Shown here piece by piece: positions 17,132 to 26,320 of a stretch of DNA of 64,000 nucleotides. The position numbers were made by a program, and so were the translations under genes. The notes beneath the pieces were generated by a model. It had not been told where the DNA came from. It did no database searches and saw only the letters and a list, made by a program, of their open reading frames with translations. This DNA comes from Oscillospiraceae bacterium (GTDB lineage Bacteria; Bacillota; Clostridia; Oscillospirales; CAG-272). Where the stretch lies: the NCBI GenBank assembly GCA_015063805.1, contig SVTK01000001.1:111065-175064 (forward strand), written 5' to 3'. Every line of letters begins with the position of its first letter. The first letter of the stretch is position 1.

Positions 17132-18508
17132 ATGACAAGCAAGAACCTTACCCTGCGCCGTTTGATTTGCGGCCTGCTTCTGCTCTCTATGATGGCCGCG
17201 CTTTTCTGCGCCTGCGGCGATCAGGGAAACACCGATCAGCCTGCCGTTACCACCGAACCCCCGGTTACTGAGCCTCCCCTTCCTCCCAAGACCGGCGAGA
17301 ACGCGATGGAGATTGTCCAGGCGGGTCTGAAGGACCAGCTGGTGACCGACCCCCATACTGCCCTTGACCGCGACAGCAATATGACCCAGCTGGAAGCGCT
17401 CTACGCAAACCTGGAAGTGGCAACGGGCGATATGCACCACCATACCTGGTATTCCGACGGCTACAACACATTCGCCGAGGTAAAGGCCAGCGCGGATAAG
17501 CTTCGCTACGATTTCTTCGCCTGCTCCGAGCACAATAACTGGAAGCAGCTGGACGAGGAACTGTGGGCCCCGGACCGCAACCTCTACTCCATGGAGTACA
17601 CCACCAACAAGGGGCACCTGAATATCTATGTGCCCAACAAGGAAGCCCTGCAGAAGGTGCAGGAGTTTACCTATCACGATCCCGATCGCAATAGGGATTA
17701 TACCATGAAGTTCGACCAGATCCCCGATATGCCGGTGATCACCCCCCGTTATTGGGGCCAGGGCTTCATGCAGACCTTCTCCAACTCCCTCAAGGACGGT
17801 ACTACCTTCTACGCACAGCTGGTGGATTATATCCACAGCCTGGGTGGCTTCATTCAGATCTGCCATCCTTATTACCCCGGTTACCTCTACACCCCCATTG
17901 ATGATGAAAACGGCAATATCGACTACTTCGGTTTTGACGCGGTGGAGATCTTCAACGCTACCGAGTTCAATGGCGCCGGCGGGATTGAGTATAATGCAAG
18001 AGCCTACGAGTACTGGCAGCACCTGCTGAACAACGGCGAAAAGGTGTACGCCACCACCGGCTCGGACACCCACTACCTCTTCGAGGGCGAGTCCATCACC
18101 CACCTCAATGTGACCGAGATGAATTCTCAGGGCTTCTTTGATTCTATCACCGCCGGTAACTTCTCCCTGTCCAACCGTACCGACGGCCTCCGCATCCGGA
18201 TGTCCATCGGCGACACCATGATGGGCGGTACCACCACCTACGAGGCCGACAAGACCCTCTGCGTTCGCATTGATATGGTCAAGTCCTACGGCCCCTACCG
18301 CGTGAACATCTACACCGATAAGGGCATCGCTTACTCCCAGGTCTACACCAAGGACGATGTGGAGATCGAGATTCCCATCGAGGACCGTCTCTACTACCGC
18401 GTGGAGATCGTCAAGAACGGTGCGAAGGTGACCTCCACCTCCAACCAGAAGGACTATCCCTTCTACCTGGCCTTCAGCAATCCCATTTTCCTCTCCGATG
18501 CACAGTGA
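17132..18508 (+). CDS. PHP-domain metallohydrolase lipoprotein (paralogue 2 of 2)
   Basis: The ATG at 17132 is chosen because AAGGAGG lies just before it; an ATG 27 bases upstream is less well placed. The 458-residue protein has a lipobox FCAC and the same PHP ligands as its neighbour: GDMHHHTWYSDG, CSEHNNW, KGHLNIY, CHPYYPG and GSDTH. The C-terminal about 110 residues, beginning near MSIGDTMMGG, form a beta-rich domain shared with its paralogue. It lies 54 bases after the first copy, a tandem duplicate with considerable divergence, so the two may act on different linkages. Confidence 0.85.
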   Translation: MTSKNLTLRRLICGLLLLSMMAALFCACGDQGNTDQPAVTTEPPVTEPPLPPKTGENAMEIVQAGLKDQLVTDPHTALDRDSNMTQLEALYANLEVATGDMHHHTWYSDGYNTFAEVKASADKLRYDFFACSEHNNWKQLDEELWAPDRNLYSMEYTTNKGHLNIYVPNKEALQKVQEFTYHDPDRNRDYTMKFDQIPDMPVITPRYWGQGFMQTFSNSLKDGTTFYAQLVDYIHSLGGFIQICHPYYPGYLYTPIDDENGNIDYFGFDAVEIFNATEFNGAGGIEYNARAYEYWQHLLNNGEKVYATTGSDTHYLFEGESITHLNVTEMNSQGFFDSITAGNFSLSNRTDGLRIRMSIGDTMMGGTTTYEADKTLCVRIDMVKSYGPYRVNIYTDKGIAYSQVYTKDDVEIEIPIEDRLYYRVEIVKNGAKVTSTSNQKDYPFYLAFSNPIFLSDAQ

Positions 18509-18545
18509 CGCATCGTGAAATAATAATGTGAAAGGCGATATAAAC

Positions 18546-20033
18546 ATGAAGAACAGAACAACACTTGCAACGCGCATTCTGCTGTTTGCCCTCTGCGCCG
18601 CTATGCTGATGTCCATGCTGGCAGCCTGTGGCGGTGACGGAAGCGGAGATGCCCAGACCACCGATCCCGCTGCGACCAGTGACCCCGCTGCTACCACCGC
18701 ACCTTCTGTCGAGGACGATCCCTTCGCAGGACTGCCCGACAAGAAGTACGAGGGCTATGTCTTCACCTTCCTGAACGTGGATCCCGCCACCGGCTTCTGG
18801 ATGAACAACACCCTCAATGTTGAGGAAGCCAGCGGTGTTAAGGTTGACCAGGCCATCTACACCCGTAACCGCATTATCGAGGATCGGTTCGACGTTGTCA
18901 TCGAGGAAGTGGTGCAGAAGGACCCCATTGGCTTCGCCCAGACCGCTCTGTCTGCCCAGGAGGATTCCTATGATGTGATCCTGGACTTCATCCGCGATGT
19001 CCCCGCCATGGTAAACAAGAACTACGCCATTGACTGGAACGATCTGCCCTACGTAGACCTGACGTCCGATGCATGGTGCCAGGATATGATCAAGGACCTT
19101 TCCATCGGCGGCAAGCTCTACACCACCTCCGGTGACCTGAGCATGACCTCCTACGACAGCACTTCTGTTTTCGGCTTTAACAAGCAGATGGCAGAGGAGC
19201 AGCAGCTGGGTGACCTGTATCAGCTGGTCCGTGACGGTCAGTGGACCTTTGACAAGCTCTATGAGTTTTCCACCAAGGTGGCACAGGATGTGGACAACGA
19301 CGGTAAGTACAAGGCCGACGATATCTACGGTATCTTCACCTACAACGGTATCTTTGCTGAGATGCTCACCGCTGCCGGCGTACGCCTGGTGACCAAGGAT
19401 TCCGAGGATATGCCCGTCTTCACCGCCAAGGGCGACGAGAACTTCTATAACATCTATGAGAAGGTGCTGGAGGTCCTGCACCCCGACGGCGTATACATCA
19501 GCTGTGATGACTTCTCCCAGTTCAAGGGCAACACCCTGAAGTTCGTGGGCGGCGGCTCCCTCTTCTACTCCGACGTGGTATTCTGGATCTCCACCATGTC
19601 CGAGATGGAGGCTGACTACGGTATTCTGCCTAACCCCAAGTACAACGCCGAGCAGGAGAACTACCTCGCCAGCATCAACGCAGTTTCCACCTCCATGGTT
19701 ATCCCCTACACTGCTTCTGACCTGGAGCGCACCTCTGTAATCCTTCAGGCCCTGGCACAGCACTCCAACCAGAACATGATCGAGACTTACTATGATGAGA
19801 TCGTTACCGTCCGTAACGTCCGTGACCCCGAGTCCCGCGAGATGATCAACCTGGCCTTTGAGAACCGTGTCATCGACCTCTGCACCGTTTATGACTGGGG
19901 CGGATTTGCCTCCACCATGAAGGTGTACATGGTTCAGAACAAGAACAACATCGCTTCTCTGGTTGGCCGTCTGGAAAGCAAGGTCACCGCGAAGATGGAA
20001 GAATATATCGAAAGCTGTAACCTTGACGTTTAA
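18546..20033 (+). CDS. Extracellular solute-binding lipoprotein, ABC type (paralogue 1 of 2)
   Basis: The start at 18546 follows AAAGGCG. The 495-residue protein has a lipobox LAACGG, a Thr/Pro linker, then the binding-protein fold: DPFAGLPDKKYEGYVFTFLN, a hinge region with YDVILDFIRD, and an EF-hand-like loop DVDNDGKYKADD near 255. Family 1-type proteins of this size usually bind sugars or oligosaccharides for ABC import. No permease or ATPase gene is adjacent, so it must use a transporter encoded elsewhere or serve as a surface sensor. Confidence 0.82.
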   Translation: MKNRTTLATRILLFALCAAMLMSMLAACGGDGSGDAQTTDPAATSDPAATTAPSVEDDPFAGLPDKKYEGYVFTFLNVDPATGFWMNNTLNVEEASGVKVDQAIYTRNRIIEDRFDVVIEEVVQKDPIGFAQTALSAQEDSYDVILDFIRDVPAMVNKNYAIDWNDLPYVDLTSDAWCQDMIKDLSIGGKLYTTSGDLSMTSYDSTSVFGFNKQMAEEQQLGDLYQLVRDGQWTFDKLYEFSTKVAQDVDNDGKYKADDIYGIFTYNGIFAEMLTAAGVRLVTKDSEDMPVFTAKGDENFYNIYEKVLEVLHPDGVYISCDDFSQFKGNTLKFVGGGSLFYSDVVFWISTMSEMEADYGILPNPKYNAEQENYLASINAVSTSMVIPYTASDLERTSVILQALAQHSNQNMIETYYDEIVTVRNVRDPESREMINLAFENRVIDLCTVYDWGGFASTMKVYMVQNKNNIASLVGRLESKVTAKMEEYIESCNLDV

Positions 20034-20057
20034 TCTGCGACCCGAAAGGAAAACAAG

Positions 20058-21536
20058 ATGATGAACCGTAAATTCGGCGCCTGCCTGCTGCTGCTTTGCC
20101 TGCTCGGCCAGCTCCTCCTCACCGCCTGCGGTGGGGAGGCCGGTCCGGCAGATGTGACAACCGACCCCGCTGCCACCACTGATCCCGCTGCGACTACCGC
20201 GCCTGTTGATCCCGCCGACGATCCCTTCGCCGGCCTGCCTGACAAGAAGTATGAAGGCTATGTCTTCACCTTCCTGAACATGGACCCCACCATCGGCTAC
20301 TGGATGAACAACACCCTCAACGTGGCTGAGGCCAGCGCTGTGAAGGTTGATCAGGCGATCTATACCCGCAACCGTATCATTGAGGATCAGTTTGACGTGG
20401 TGATTGAGGAAGTCATTCAGAAGGACCCCATCGGCTTTGCCCAGACTTCCCTGGGTGCCAACGAGGATGCCTACGATGTGATCCTGGACTACATCCGCGA
20501 TATGCCTACCCTGGTCAGCCGCAACTATGCCCTGGAGTGGGGAGACCTGCCCTATATTGACCTGGAAAATCCCTGCTGGTCTGCGGACATGACCGAAGAC
20601 CTGACGGTGGGCGGCAAGACCTACACCACCTCCGGTGACCTGAGCATGACCTCCTACGACGGCACCTCTGTCTTTGCTTTCAACAAGCAGATGGCTGAGG
20701 ACCTGCAGATCGGCGATCTGTATCAGCTGGTTCGCGACGGTCAGTGGACCTTCGACAAACTGTACGAGTACGGCAGCATGGCTGCCAAGGACGTGGATAA
20801 CGACGGCAAGTATAAGGTTGACGATACCTATGGCATCATCACCTACGACGGCATCTTTGCCGAGATGCTCACCGCCGCCGGTGTACGCCTGGTGACCAAG
20901 GACGAGAACGACCTTCCCGTCTTCACCGCCAAGGGCGATGAGAACTTCTATAACATCTACGAGAAGGTGCTGGATGTGCTCCATCCCGATGGAATGTACA
21001 TCAGTGCCAATGAGTACAGAGAACTGGCCAACAACCCCGCCAAGTTCATCGGCGGCGGCGGTCTGTTCTTCTCCGACGTGGTGTTCTGGATCTCCAAGTT
21101 CTCGGAGATGGAAGCCGACTATGGCGTTCTGCCCAACCCCAAGTACACCGCTGAGCAGGAGCACTACTACTCCAGCATCAACCCCATTGCTACCTCCATG
21201 GCCATCCCCTACACCGCTTCCGATCCCGAGCGCACCTCGGTGATCCTGCAGGCCATGGCGCAGCACTCCCACTATAACATGATTGAGACCTACTACGATG
21301 AGATCGTTACCGTCCGTAACGTCCGCGATCCCGAATCCCGCGAGATGATCAACCTGGCCTTCGAGAACCGCGTCATCGACCTGTGCGCCATCTATGACTG
21401 GGGCGGATTTGCTTCTACCATGAAGGTCTTCATGATCCAGAACAAGTCCAACATTGCTTCCCTGGTCCAGCGCCTGGAAACAAAGGTTACTGCGAAGATG
21501 GAAGAGTACGTCGAGGCCTGCAATCTTGACGTCTGA
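20058..21536 (+). CDS. Extracellular solute-binding lipoprotein, ABC type (paralogue 2 of 2)
   Basis: GAAAGGA precedes the ATG, 24 bases after the previous stop. The 492-residue protein has a lipobox LTACGG and is closely similar to its neighbour through the mature domain, including the DVDNDGKYKVDD calcium-loop-like segment and the C-terminal NVRDPESREMINLAFENRV. Differences concentrate in short loops, suggesting tandem duplication with altered ligand preference. No permease is encoded nearby. Confidence 0.82.
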   Translation: MMNRKFGACLLLLCLLGQLLLTACGGEAGPADVTTDPAATTDPAATTAPVDPADDPFAGLPDKKYEGYVFTFLNMDPTIGYWMNNTLNVAEASAVKVDQAIYTRNRIIEDQFDVVIEEVIQKDPIGFAQTSLGANEDAYDVILDYIRDMPTLVSRNYALEWGDLPYIDLENPCWSADMTEDLTVGGKTYTTSGDLSMTSYDGTSVFAFNKQMAEDLQIGDLYQLVRDGQWTFDKLYEYGSMAAKDVDNDGKYKVDDTYGIITYDGIFAEMLTAAGVRLVTKDENDLPVFTAKGDENFYNIYEKVLDVLHPDGMYISANEYRELANNPAKFIGGGGLFFSDVVFWISKFSEMEADYGVLPNPKYTAEQEHYYSSINPIATSMAIPYTASDPERTSVILQAMAQHSHYNMIETYYDEIVTVRNVRDPESREMINLAFENRVIDLCAIYDWGGFASTMKVFMIQNKSNIASLVQRLETKVTAKMEEYVEACNLDV

Positions 21537-21566
21537 TCCGATCTGTGATAAAATAAGGAACGAAGA

Positions 21567-23120
21567 ATGATGAAACAAAAGCTCAGCATCCTTTTGCTGC
21601 TGATCCTTTTGCTGCAGAGTCTTCTGACCGCCTGTGGTCCGGCGGGGGCGAATGCCCCCGCCGTATCTGCCACCGGGGAGACAACTGCAGCACCCGAAAC
21701 CACTGCGGCCCCTGCGCCTGCGGCGGAACCCATCGTCCTCTGCGAGGGCGGGGAAAGCCCCTATCGCATTGTCCTCAGCACCTCGGCCAACCAGTATGAG
21801 AAAAATGCCGCCGAGCTGGTGCAGAAGCATTTTGAAGCCCGCACCGGGATCCGCCTTCCCATCGTCACCGACGATGAGGAGCGCATTGATACCGAGATCG
21901 TGGTGGGCAACACCAAACGAGACAAATACAGCGGCATTTCGGTGACCCGAAGCGTCGCTTCCGATGCCCTCATCAGCGAGGAGAACAGCTATCGCCTGGT
22001 GGCCTCCCGCCAGCGGATCTTCCTCTACTGCCTTGGGGACAAGAATAGAAACAGCACCAACCGCGGTACGGTGTTTGCCGCCTACCGCTTCATTGAAGAG
22101 GCCCTGCGGTACAGCGTGGTGTATGACCGCGCCCTGTCAGAGATCGGTGACCGGGTGACGGTTCCGGGGGATCTGGATGTGGAGGCCTCCTCCCATAGCC
22201 TGTCCGGCAAGCACACCGTGGATTATCCCGGGGAGACGGTGCTCTACTCCCTCCCCCAGGCTGACACCTCCACCAAAACCGGGGCAAGCGTGATCCTCAA
22301 GACCGCCGACGGCAAGATCATGGTCATTGACGGCGGCTACGCCGGGGACCTGGCCAGCATCACCGAGGCGGTGAAGGCGCTGACCCCCGCAGGGAAGACC
22401 CCCACCGTGGATGCCTGGGTGATCACGCACCTCCATGACGACCACTTCAATGCCCTTCTCCATTACATCGACTGCATCAAGAAGAACAAGGACGTGGGGG
22501 GGCTTGCGGTGAAGGAGATTTGGAGCCACATCTTAAGCGACGCCTGGTACGAGAAGAACAACCTGGCTGAATTCGTCAAGCGAGGGAATATTCTCAAAAA
22601 CCCTCCCGCACCCATGAAATACGTGGACCTGGCCAAGGATCAGATCATCCCCTTCGGCGAGGCCGAGATTGAGGTGCTCTATGTGGGGCTGGAGAACATC
22701 CGCTCCAACATGAACGACACCAGCGTGGTGCTGAAGGTGAAGGCCAACGGGCGCAGTATGCTCCTGCTGGCCGATGCCGAGAACACCATCAGCGGAATGC
22801 TCATGCGCAAGTGCACCCCCGAACAGCTGAAGGCCGACGCGGTGCAGATCGGCCACCACGGTACCTTCAACGTGCAGAAGGAAGTTTATGAAGCGGTGGG
22901 GGCTGCCTACTACTTCTGGCCCATCACCTATGTCATGTGGCACTGCGACGATGGGACCGGGCTTGGGGCCATCAACCGTCAGTACGGCACCTACGAGGCC
23001 ATGGCGAAAACCCGCCAGTGGCTGGAGGAGCTGGATGTGCCGGAGGAAAACCTTTTCCTTACCTTCAAAGGGATCTCTGTCTACCGCTTTGCCACGGGAA
23101 CGGCAGAGTACGTTTCTTAA
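21567..23120 (+). CDS. Lipoprotein joining a glycosidase-type N-terminal domain to a metallo-beta-lactamase fold (copy 1, exported)
   Basis: The 517-residue protein has a lipobox LTAC (Cys23) and a Thr/Pro linker. Residues about 55-190 resemble the small alpha/beta N-terminal domain of GH20, GH67 and DUF4838 proteins: YRIVLS, A-x2-LV-x6-TGIRLPIVTD, EIVVGNT, SYRLV and RGTVFAAYRFIEEAL. Residues about 220-517 are a metallo-beta-lactamase fold with THLHDDH (288-293), LLADAE (Asp403) and GHHG (429-432). Such folds hydrolyse esters, phosphodiesters or lactams. It sits 30 bases after the binding-protein gene, so co-transcription is likely. Confidence 0.82.
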   Translation: MMKQKLSILLLLILLLQSLLTACGPAGANAPAVSATGETTAAPETTAAPAPAAEPIVLCEGGESPYRIVLSTSANQYEKNAAELVQKHFEARTGIRLPIVTDDEERIDTEIVVGNTKRDKYSGISVTRSVASDALISEENSYRLVASRQRIFLYCLGDKNRNSTNRGTVFAAYRFIEEALRYSVVYDRALSEIGDRVTVPGDLDVEASSHSLSGKHTVDYPGETVLYSLPQADTSTKTGASVILKTADGKIMVIDGGYAGDLASITEAVKALTPAGKTPTVDAWVITHLHDDHFNALLHYIDCIKKNKDVGGLAVKEIWSHILSDAWYEKNNLAEFVKRGNILKNPPAPMKYVDLAKDQIIPFGEAEIEVLYVGLENIRSNMNDTSVVLKVKANGRSMLLLADAENTISGMLMRKCTPEQLKADAVQIGHHGTFNVQKEVYEAVGAAYYFWPITYVMWHCDDGTGLGAINRQYGTYEAMAKTRQWLEELDVPEENLFLTFKGISVYRFATGTAEYVS

Positions 23121-23130
23121 TTGCCTGACA

Positions 23131-23194
23131 GCGGGTTCCGCCGCAAATCGGGAGGAACCCGCGTGATGCTGCGTCTTCACGCGGGTTTCGCTTT
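23131..23194 (+). other. Overlapping alternative hairpins (possible attenuator) inside the operon
   Basis: GCGGGTTCC (about 23132) can pair with GGAACCCGC (about 23154), while the overlapping AACCCGCGTGA can instead pair with TCACGCGGGTT (about 23178-23188), which is followed by a T-rich stretch. The two stems share the AACCCGC segment and are mutually exclusive, the arrangement of an antiterminator and terminator. It could set the ratio of upstream exported to downstream genes. Confidence 0.5.
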
Positions 23195-23256
23195 TCTGCA
23201 GCCCCGCAAAAAAACCTTCGAAAGAAAGCTCTCCCCCGGAGAGCGGTGATATATTC

Positions 23257-24702
23257 ATGTGTAACTGCAATTCTGCTCCCGCCGCCGAGCCCATTCTGCT
23301 TTGCGCCGGGGGAAACAGTGTCTATCAGATCGTCATTGCCGACGATGCCACCGTTTATGAGAAAAAAGCAGCCAAGCTGCTCCAGCTTCACCTCTTGAAG
23401 CTGGCCGATGCCTATCTGCCCATTGTGGGCGAGTCCGCCCCTGCCCGGGACTGCGAGCTGGTGGTGGGCTGCACCGGACGGAGCGCGGCCTGCGGCCTGA
23501 CCGTGGAACCTGCCACCTGCGCGGGGGACCTGATCTCCAACGTGGACAGCTACCGCATCCTGGCGGTGGGAGAGCGCATCTTCTTCCTCTGCATGGGCGA
23601 CCCCGCCAACCGTCCCCAGAATCGGGGCACCGTGTTTGCCGCCTACCGCTTTATCGAGAAGATCTTTGGCTTCGACCCGGTGTATGACCGGGCCTGCAAC
23701 GACTACAAGGACATGACCCTGGATCGGGTCACCGTTCCCCGGGATTTGGATATCGAGGCCTCCTCCCGCACCCTCTCGGGGCGTTTCGTCCGGGATTATC
23801 CCGGGGAAACGGTGATGTATATGCTTCCCCAGGCCGATATGTCCACCACTTCCGGGGAGAGCGTGATTCTCAAAACCGCTGGGGGAAAGATTCTCGTCAT
23901 CGACGGCGGCTACAAGGGAGAACTGGAGAACATCACCGAGGCACTTCGGGTGCTGATGCCGGGGCAGACCCCCACCGTGGACGCCTGGCTCATCACCCAC
24001 CTCCACGAGGACCATTTCGATGCCCTCATGCACTATGTGGACTGCGTCAATGGGGGGCAGGATGTGGGAGGCCTTGCGGTCAAGGAGATCTGGGGCCACA
24101 TCATGAGCGATGCCTGGTACGAGCGGTCGGGCCTGGGCCAGTATGTCGAGCGGGCCAACCGACTCAAAAACCCGCCCGCCCCCACGAAATATGTGGAACT
24201 GAACACCGCTGACCGCATTCGGTTTGACGACGCCGAGATCGATGTGCTCTTCACCTGCCCCGAGGAGATGAAGGTCAATATGAACAACTCCAGCGTGGTG
24301 GTGAAGGTCACCGCTCGGGGGAAGAGCATCCTTCTGCTGGCCGATATGGAATGGGCGGCAGAGGCCGAGATGAAGCGAAGCATTACCCCCGACCGACTGA
24401 AAGCTGACGCGGTGCAGATCGGGCACCACGGCACCTTCAACGTCAGTAAGGCTACCTATCGGGAGATTGGGGCAGACGTTTACTTCTGGCCCATTACCTA
24501 CAAAATGTGGTACTGCGACGACGGCACGGGGATGGCCGCCATCAACAAGCGCTACGGTACCTTTGATGAAATGTCCAGCACCCGTCGGATGCTGATCTCC
24601 CTGGGTGTCCCGCCAGAGAAGATCTTCATCTCTTACCGGGGCATTTCGGTGTATCACTTCGGCACCGGTGAGGCTGAGTTTATCTCCCGACCGGGGAATT
24701 GA
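23257..24702 (+). CDS. Glycosidase-type N-domain plus metallo-beta-lactamase fold protein (copy 2, no signal peptide)
   Basis: The ATG at 23257 follows GGAG. The 481-residue protein begins MCNCNSAPAAEP and goes straight into the N-terminal alpha/beta domain, without the hydrophobic signal of copies 1 and 3, so it should stay in the cytoplasm. It keeps LPIVGE, RGTVFAAYRFIEKIFG, THLHEDHFD, LLADME and GHHGTFN. The alternation of exported and cytosolic copies suggests that the same type of bond is cut both outside the cell and after import. The reaction is unknown. Confidence 0.8.
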   Translation: MCNCNSAPAAEPILLCAGGNSVYQIVIADDATVYEKKAAKLLQLHLLKLADAYLPIVGESAPARDCELVVGCTGRSAACGLTVEPATCAGDLISNVDSYRILAVGERIFFLCMGDPANRPQNRGTVFAAYRFIEKIFGFDPVYDRACNDYKDMTLDRVTVPRDLDIEASSRTLSGRFVRDYPGETVMYMLPQADMSTTSGESVILKTAGGKILVIDGGYKGELENITEALRVLMPGQTPTVDAWLITHLHEDHFDALMHYVDCVNGGQDVGGLAVKEIWGHIMSDAWYERSGLGQYVERANRLKNPPAPTKYVELNTADRIRFDDAEIDVLFTCPEEMKVNMNNSSVVVKVTARGKSILLLADMEWAAEAEMKRSITPDRLKADAVQIGHHGTFNVSKATYREIGADVYFWPITYKMWYCDDGTGMAAINKRYGTFDEMSSTRRMLISLGVPPEKIFISYRGISVYHFGTGEAEFISRPGN

Positions 24703-24719
24703 TTCGAGAAAGGAACAGA

Positions 24720-26306
24720 ATGATGAGAAAGACCGCTTTTCTTCGCACCGTTGCCCTCTGCCTGCTGGCCGTTCTGTGCCTGAGCAGCTGCGGCGGCGAA
24801 CCGACGCCCCCTGCGGTGACCACGGATGCGCCCGCCACCACCGAGTCTCCTGCCACCACGGCAGCCCCCGAACCGATGCCCGAGCCCATCATCCTCTGCG
24901 AGGACGGGGCGAGCCCCTATCGCATTGTCATCAGCACCACGGCCACCAAGTATGAGAAAAATGCCGCCGACCTGGTGCAGCAGTATTTCCTCGCCCTGAC
25001 GGGGATCCGCCTCCCCATTGTCAGCGACCAGCAGGAGCGCATTGACACCGAGATCGTGGTGGGCAACACCAAGCGGGACAAGTATAGTGGTATCTCGGTA
25101 AACCGCACTGTGGCCGAGGATGCTCTCATCCACGAGGAGGACAGCTACCGCCTGGTGGCCTCCCGCCAGCGCATCTTCCTCTACTGCCTGGGGGACGAGA
25201 GCAGAAACTCCACCAACCGCGGCACGGTTTACGCCGCCTACCGCTTTATCGAAGAGGTGCTGCAGTTCAGCATCGTCTACGACCGCATTACCGAGAATTA
25301 CAAGGATCTTTCCTTTGACCGCGTGGTGGTGCCGGGGGATCTGGACATCGAGTCCTCCTCGAAGAGCCTGTCGGGTGCCCATATCGTGGACTACCCCGGG
25401 GAGACGGTGATGTATATGTTGCCCCAGGCCAACACCTCTACCCAGATCGGTGCCAGCATGATCCTCAAAACCGCCGACGGCAAGATCATGGTTATCGACG
25501 GCGGCTACATGGGCGAGCTGGACAGCATCACGGCGGCGGTGAAGGCCCTGACCCCCGAGGGGAAAGCCCCCACCGTTGACGCATGGGTGATCACCCACCT
25601 CCATGAGGATCACGCCGATGCCTTGCTGTGGTACATCAGCCGCGTGGAGGCAAAACTGGATGTGGGCGGCCTGGTGATCAAGGAGATCTGGGGCCACATC
25701 ATGAGTAAGGAATGGTACGAGAAGGCTAACCTGGCAGCCTACACCGACCGGGGCGAGATTCTGCGCAATCCCCCCGCGCCCATGAAGTACGTCCAGCTGG
25801 AGAAGGATCAGAAGATTCAGTTCGGCGATGCCGAGATTGAGGTCCTCTACGTGGGCATGGAGAATATCACTACCATTATGAACAACACCAGCGTGGTGCT
25901 CAAGGTCACGGCGGACAAGAAGAGCATGGTGCTCTTAGCCGACGCCGAGACCCTGGCCGGAACCATGCTGATCCGCAAGTGCACCCCCGCCCAGCTGAAG
26001 GCTGACGCGGTGCAGATCGGCCACCACGGCACCGTCAATGTGGGCAAGGATGTGTACCAGGCCATCGGCGCTGAGATCTACCTCTGGCCCGTCACCCATA
26101 AGTGGTGGTACTGCGACGACGGCACGGGACTTGGCACGATCAACGCCCAGTACGGCACTTTCGATGCCATGACCCTGACCCGCAAGTGGCTGCTTGACCT
26201 GAAGGTGCCCATGGAGAACATCTTCTTCTCCTTCAAGGGCATCTCGGCCTACCACTTCAACTCGGGCAAGACCGAGTATATTTCCTGGCCTGCCCGGGCA
26301 GAGTGA
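24720..26306 (+). CDS. Lipoprotein joining glycosidase-type N-domain and metallo-beta-lactamase fold (copy 3, exported)
   Basis: GAAAGGA precedes tandem ATGs at 24720 and 24723. The 528-residue protein has a lipobox LSSCGG and a Thr/Pro linker, then the N-domain (LTGIRLPIV, EIVVGNTKRDKYSGISV, RGTVYAAYRFIEE) and metallo-beta-lactamase motifs THLHEDHAD, LLADAE and GHHGTVN. It is closer to copy 1 than to copies 2 or 4, which indicates duplication of a two-gene unit (exported plus cytosolic). It starts 17 bases after copy 2. Confidence 0.82.
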   Translation: MMRKTAFLRTVALCLLAVLCLSSCGGEPTPPAVTTDAPATTESPATTAAPEPMPEPIILCEDGASPYRIVISTTATKYEKNAADLVQQYFLALTGIRLPIVSDQQERIDTEIVVGNTKRDKYSGISVNRTVAEDALIHEEDSYRLVASRQRIFLYCLGDESRNSTNRGTVYAAYRFIEEVLQFSIVYDRITENYKDLSFDRVVVPGDLDIESSSKSLSGAHIVDYPGETVMYMLPQANTSTQIGASMILKTADGKIMVIDGGYMGELDSITAAVKALTPEGKAPTVDAWVITHLHEDHADALLWYISRVEAKLDVGGLVIKEIWGHIMSKEWYEKANLAAYTDRGEILRNPPAPMKYVQLEKDQKIQFGDAEIEVLYVGMENITTIMNNTSVVLKVTADKKSMVLLADAETLAGTMLIRKCTPAQLKADAVQIGHHGTVNVGKDVYQAIGAEIYLWPVTHKWWYCDDGTGLGTINAQYGTFDAMTLTRKWLLDLKVPMENIFFSFKGISAYHFNSGKTEYISWPARAE

Positions 26307-26320
26307 AAGGAGGGAGTCCC

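Noticed and set aside
15536..21830. Very long open frames on the minus strand (over 1000 residues) opposite the PHP and binding-protein genes
   Set aside because: They mirror strongly biased plus-strand codons, give low-complexity His/Gly/Val-rich sequence and have no sensible starts. The same applies to 50808-54623, 9930-11669 and 13919-15526.
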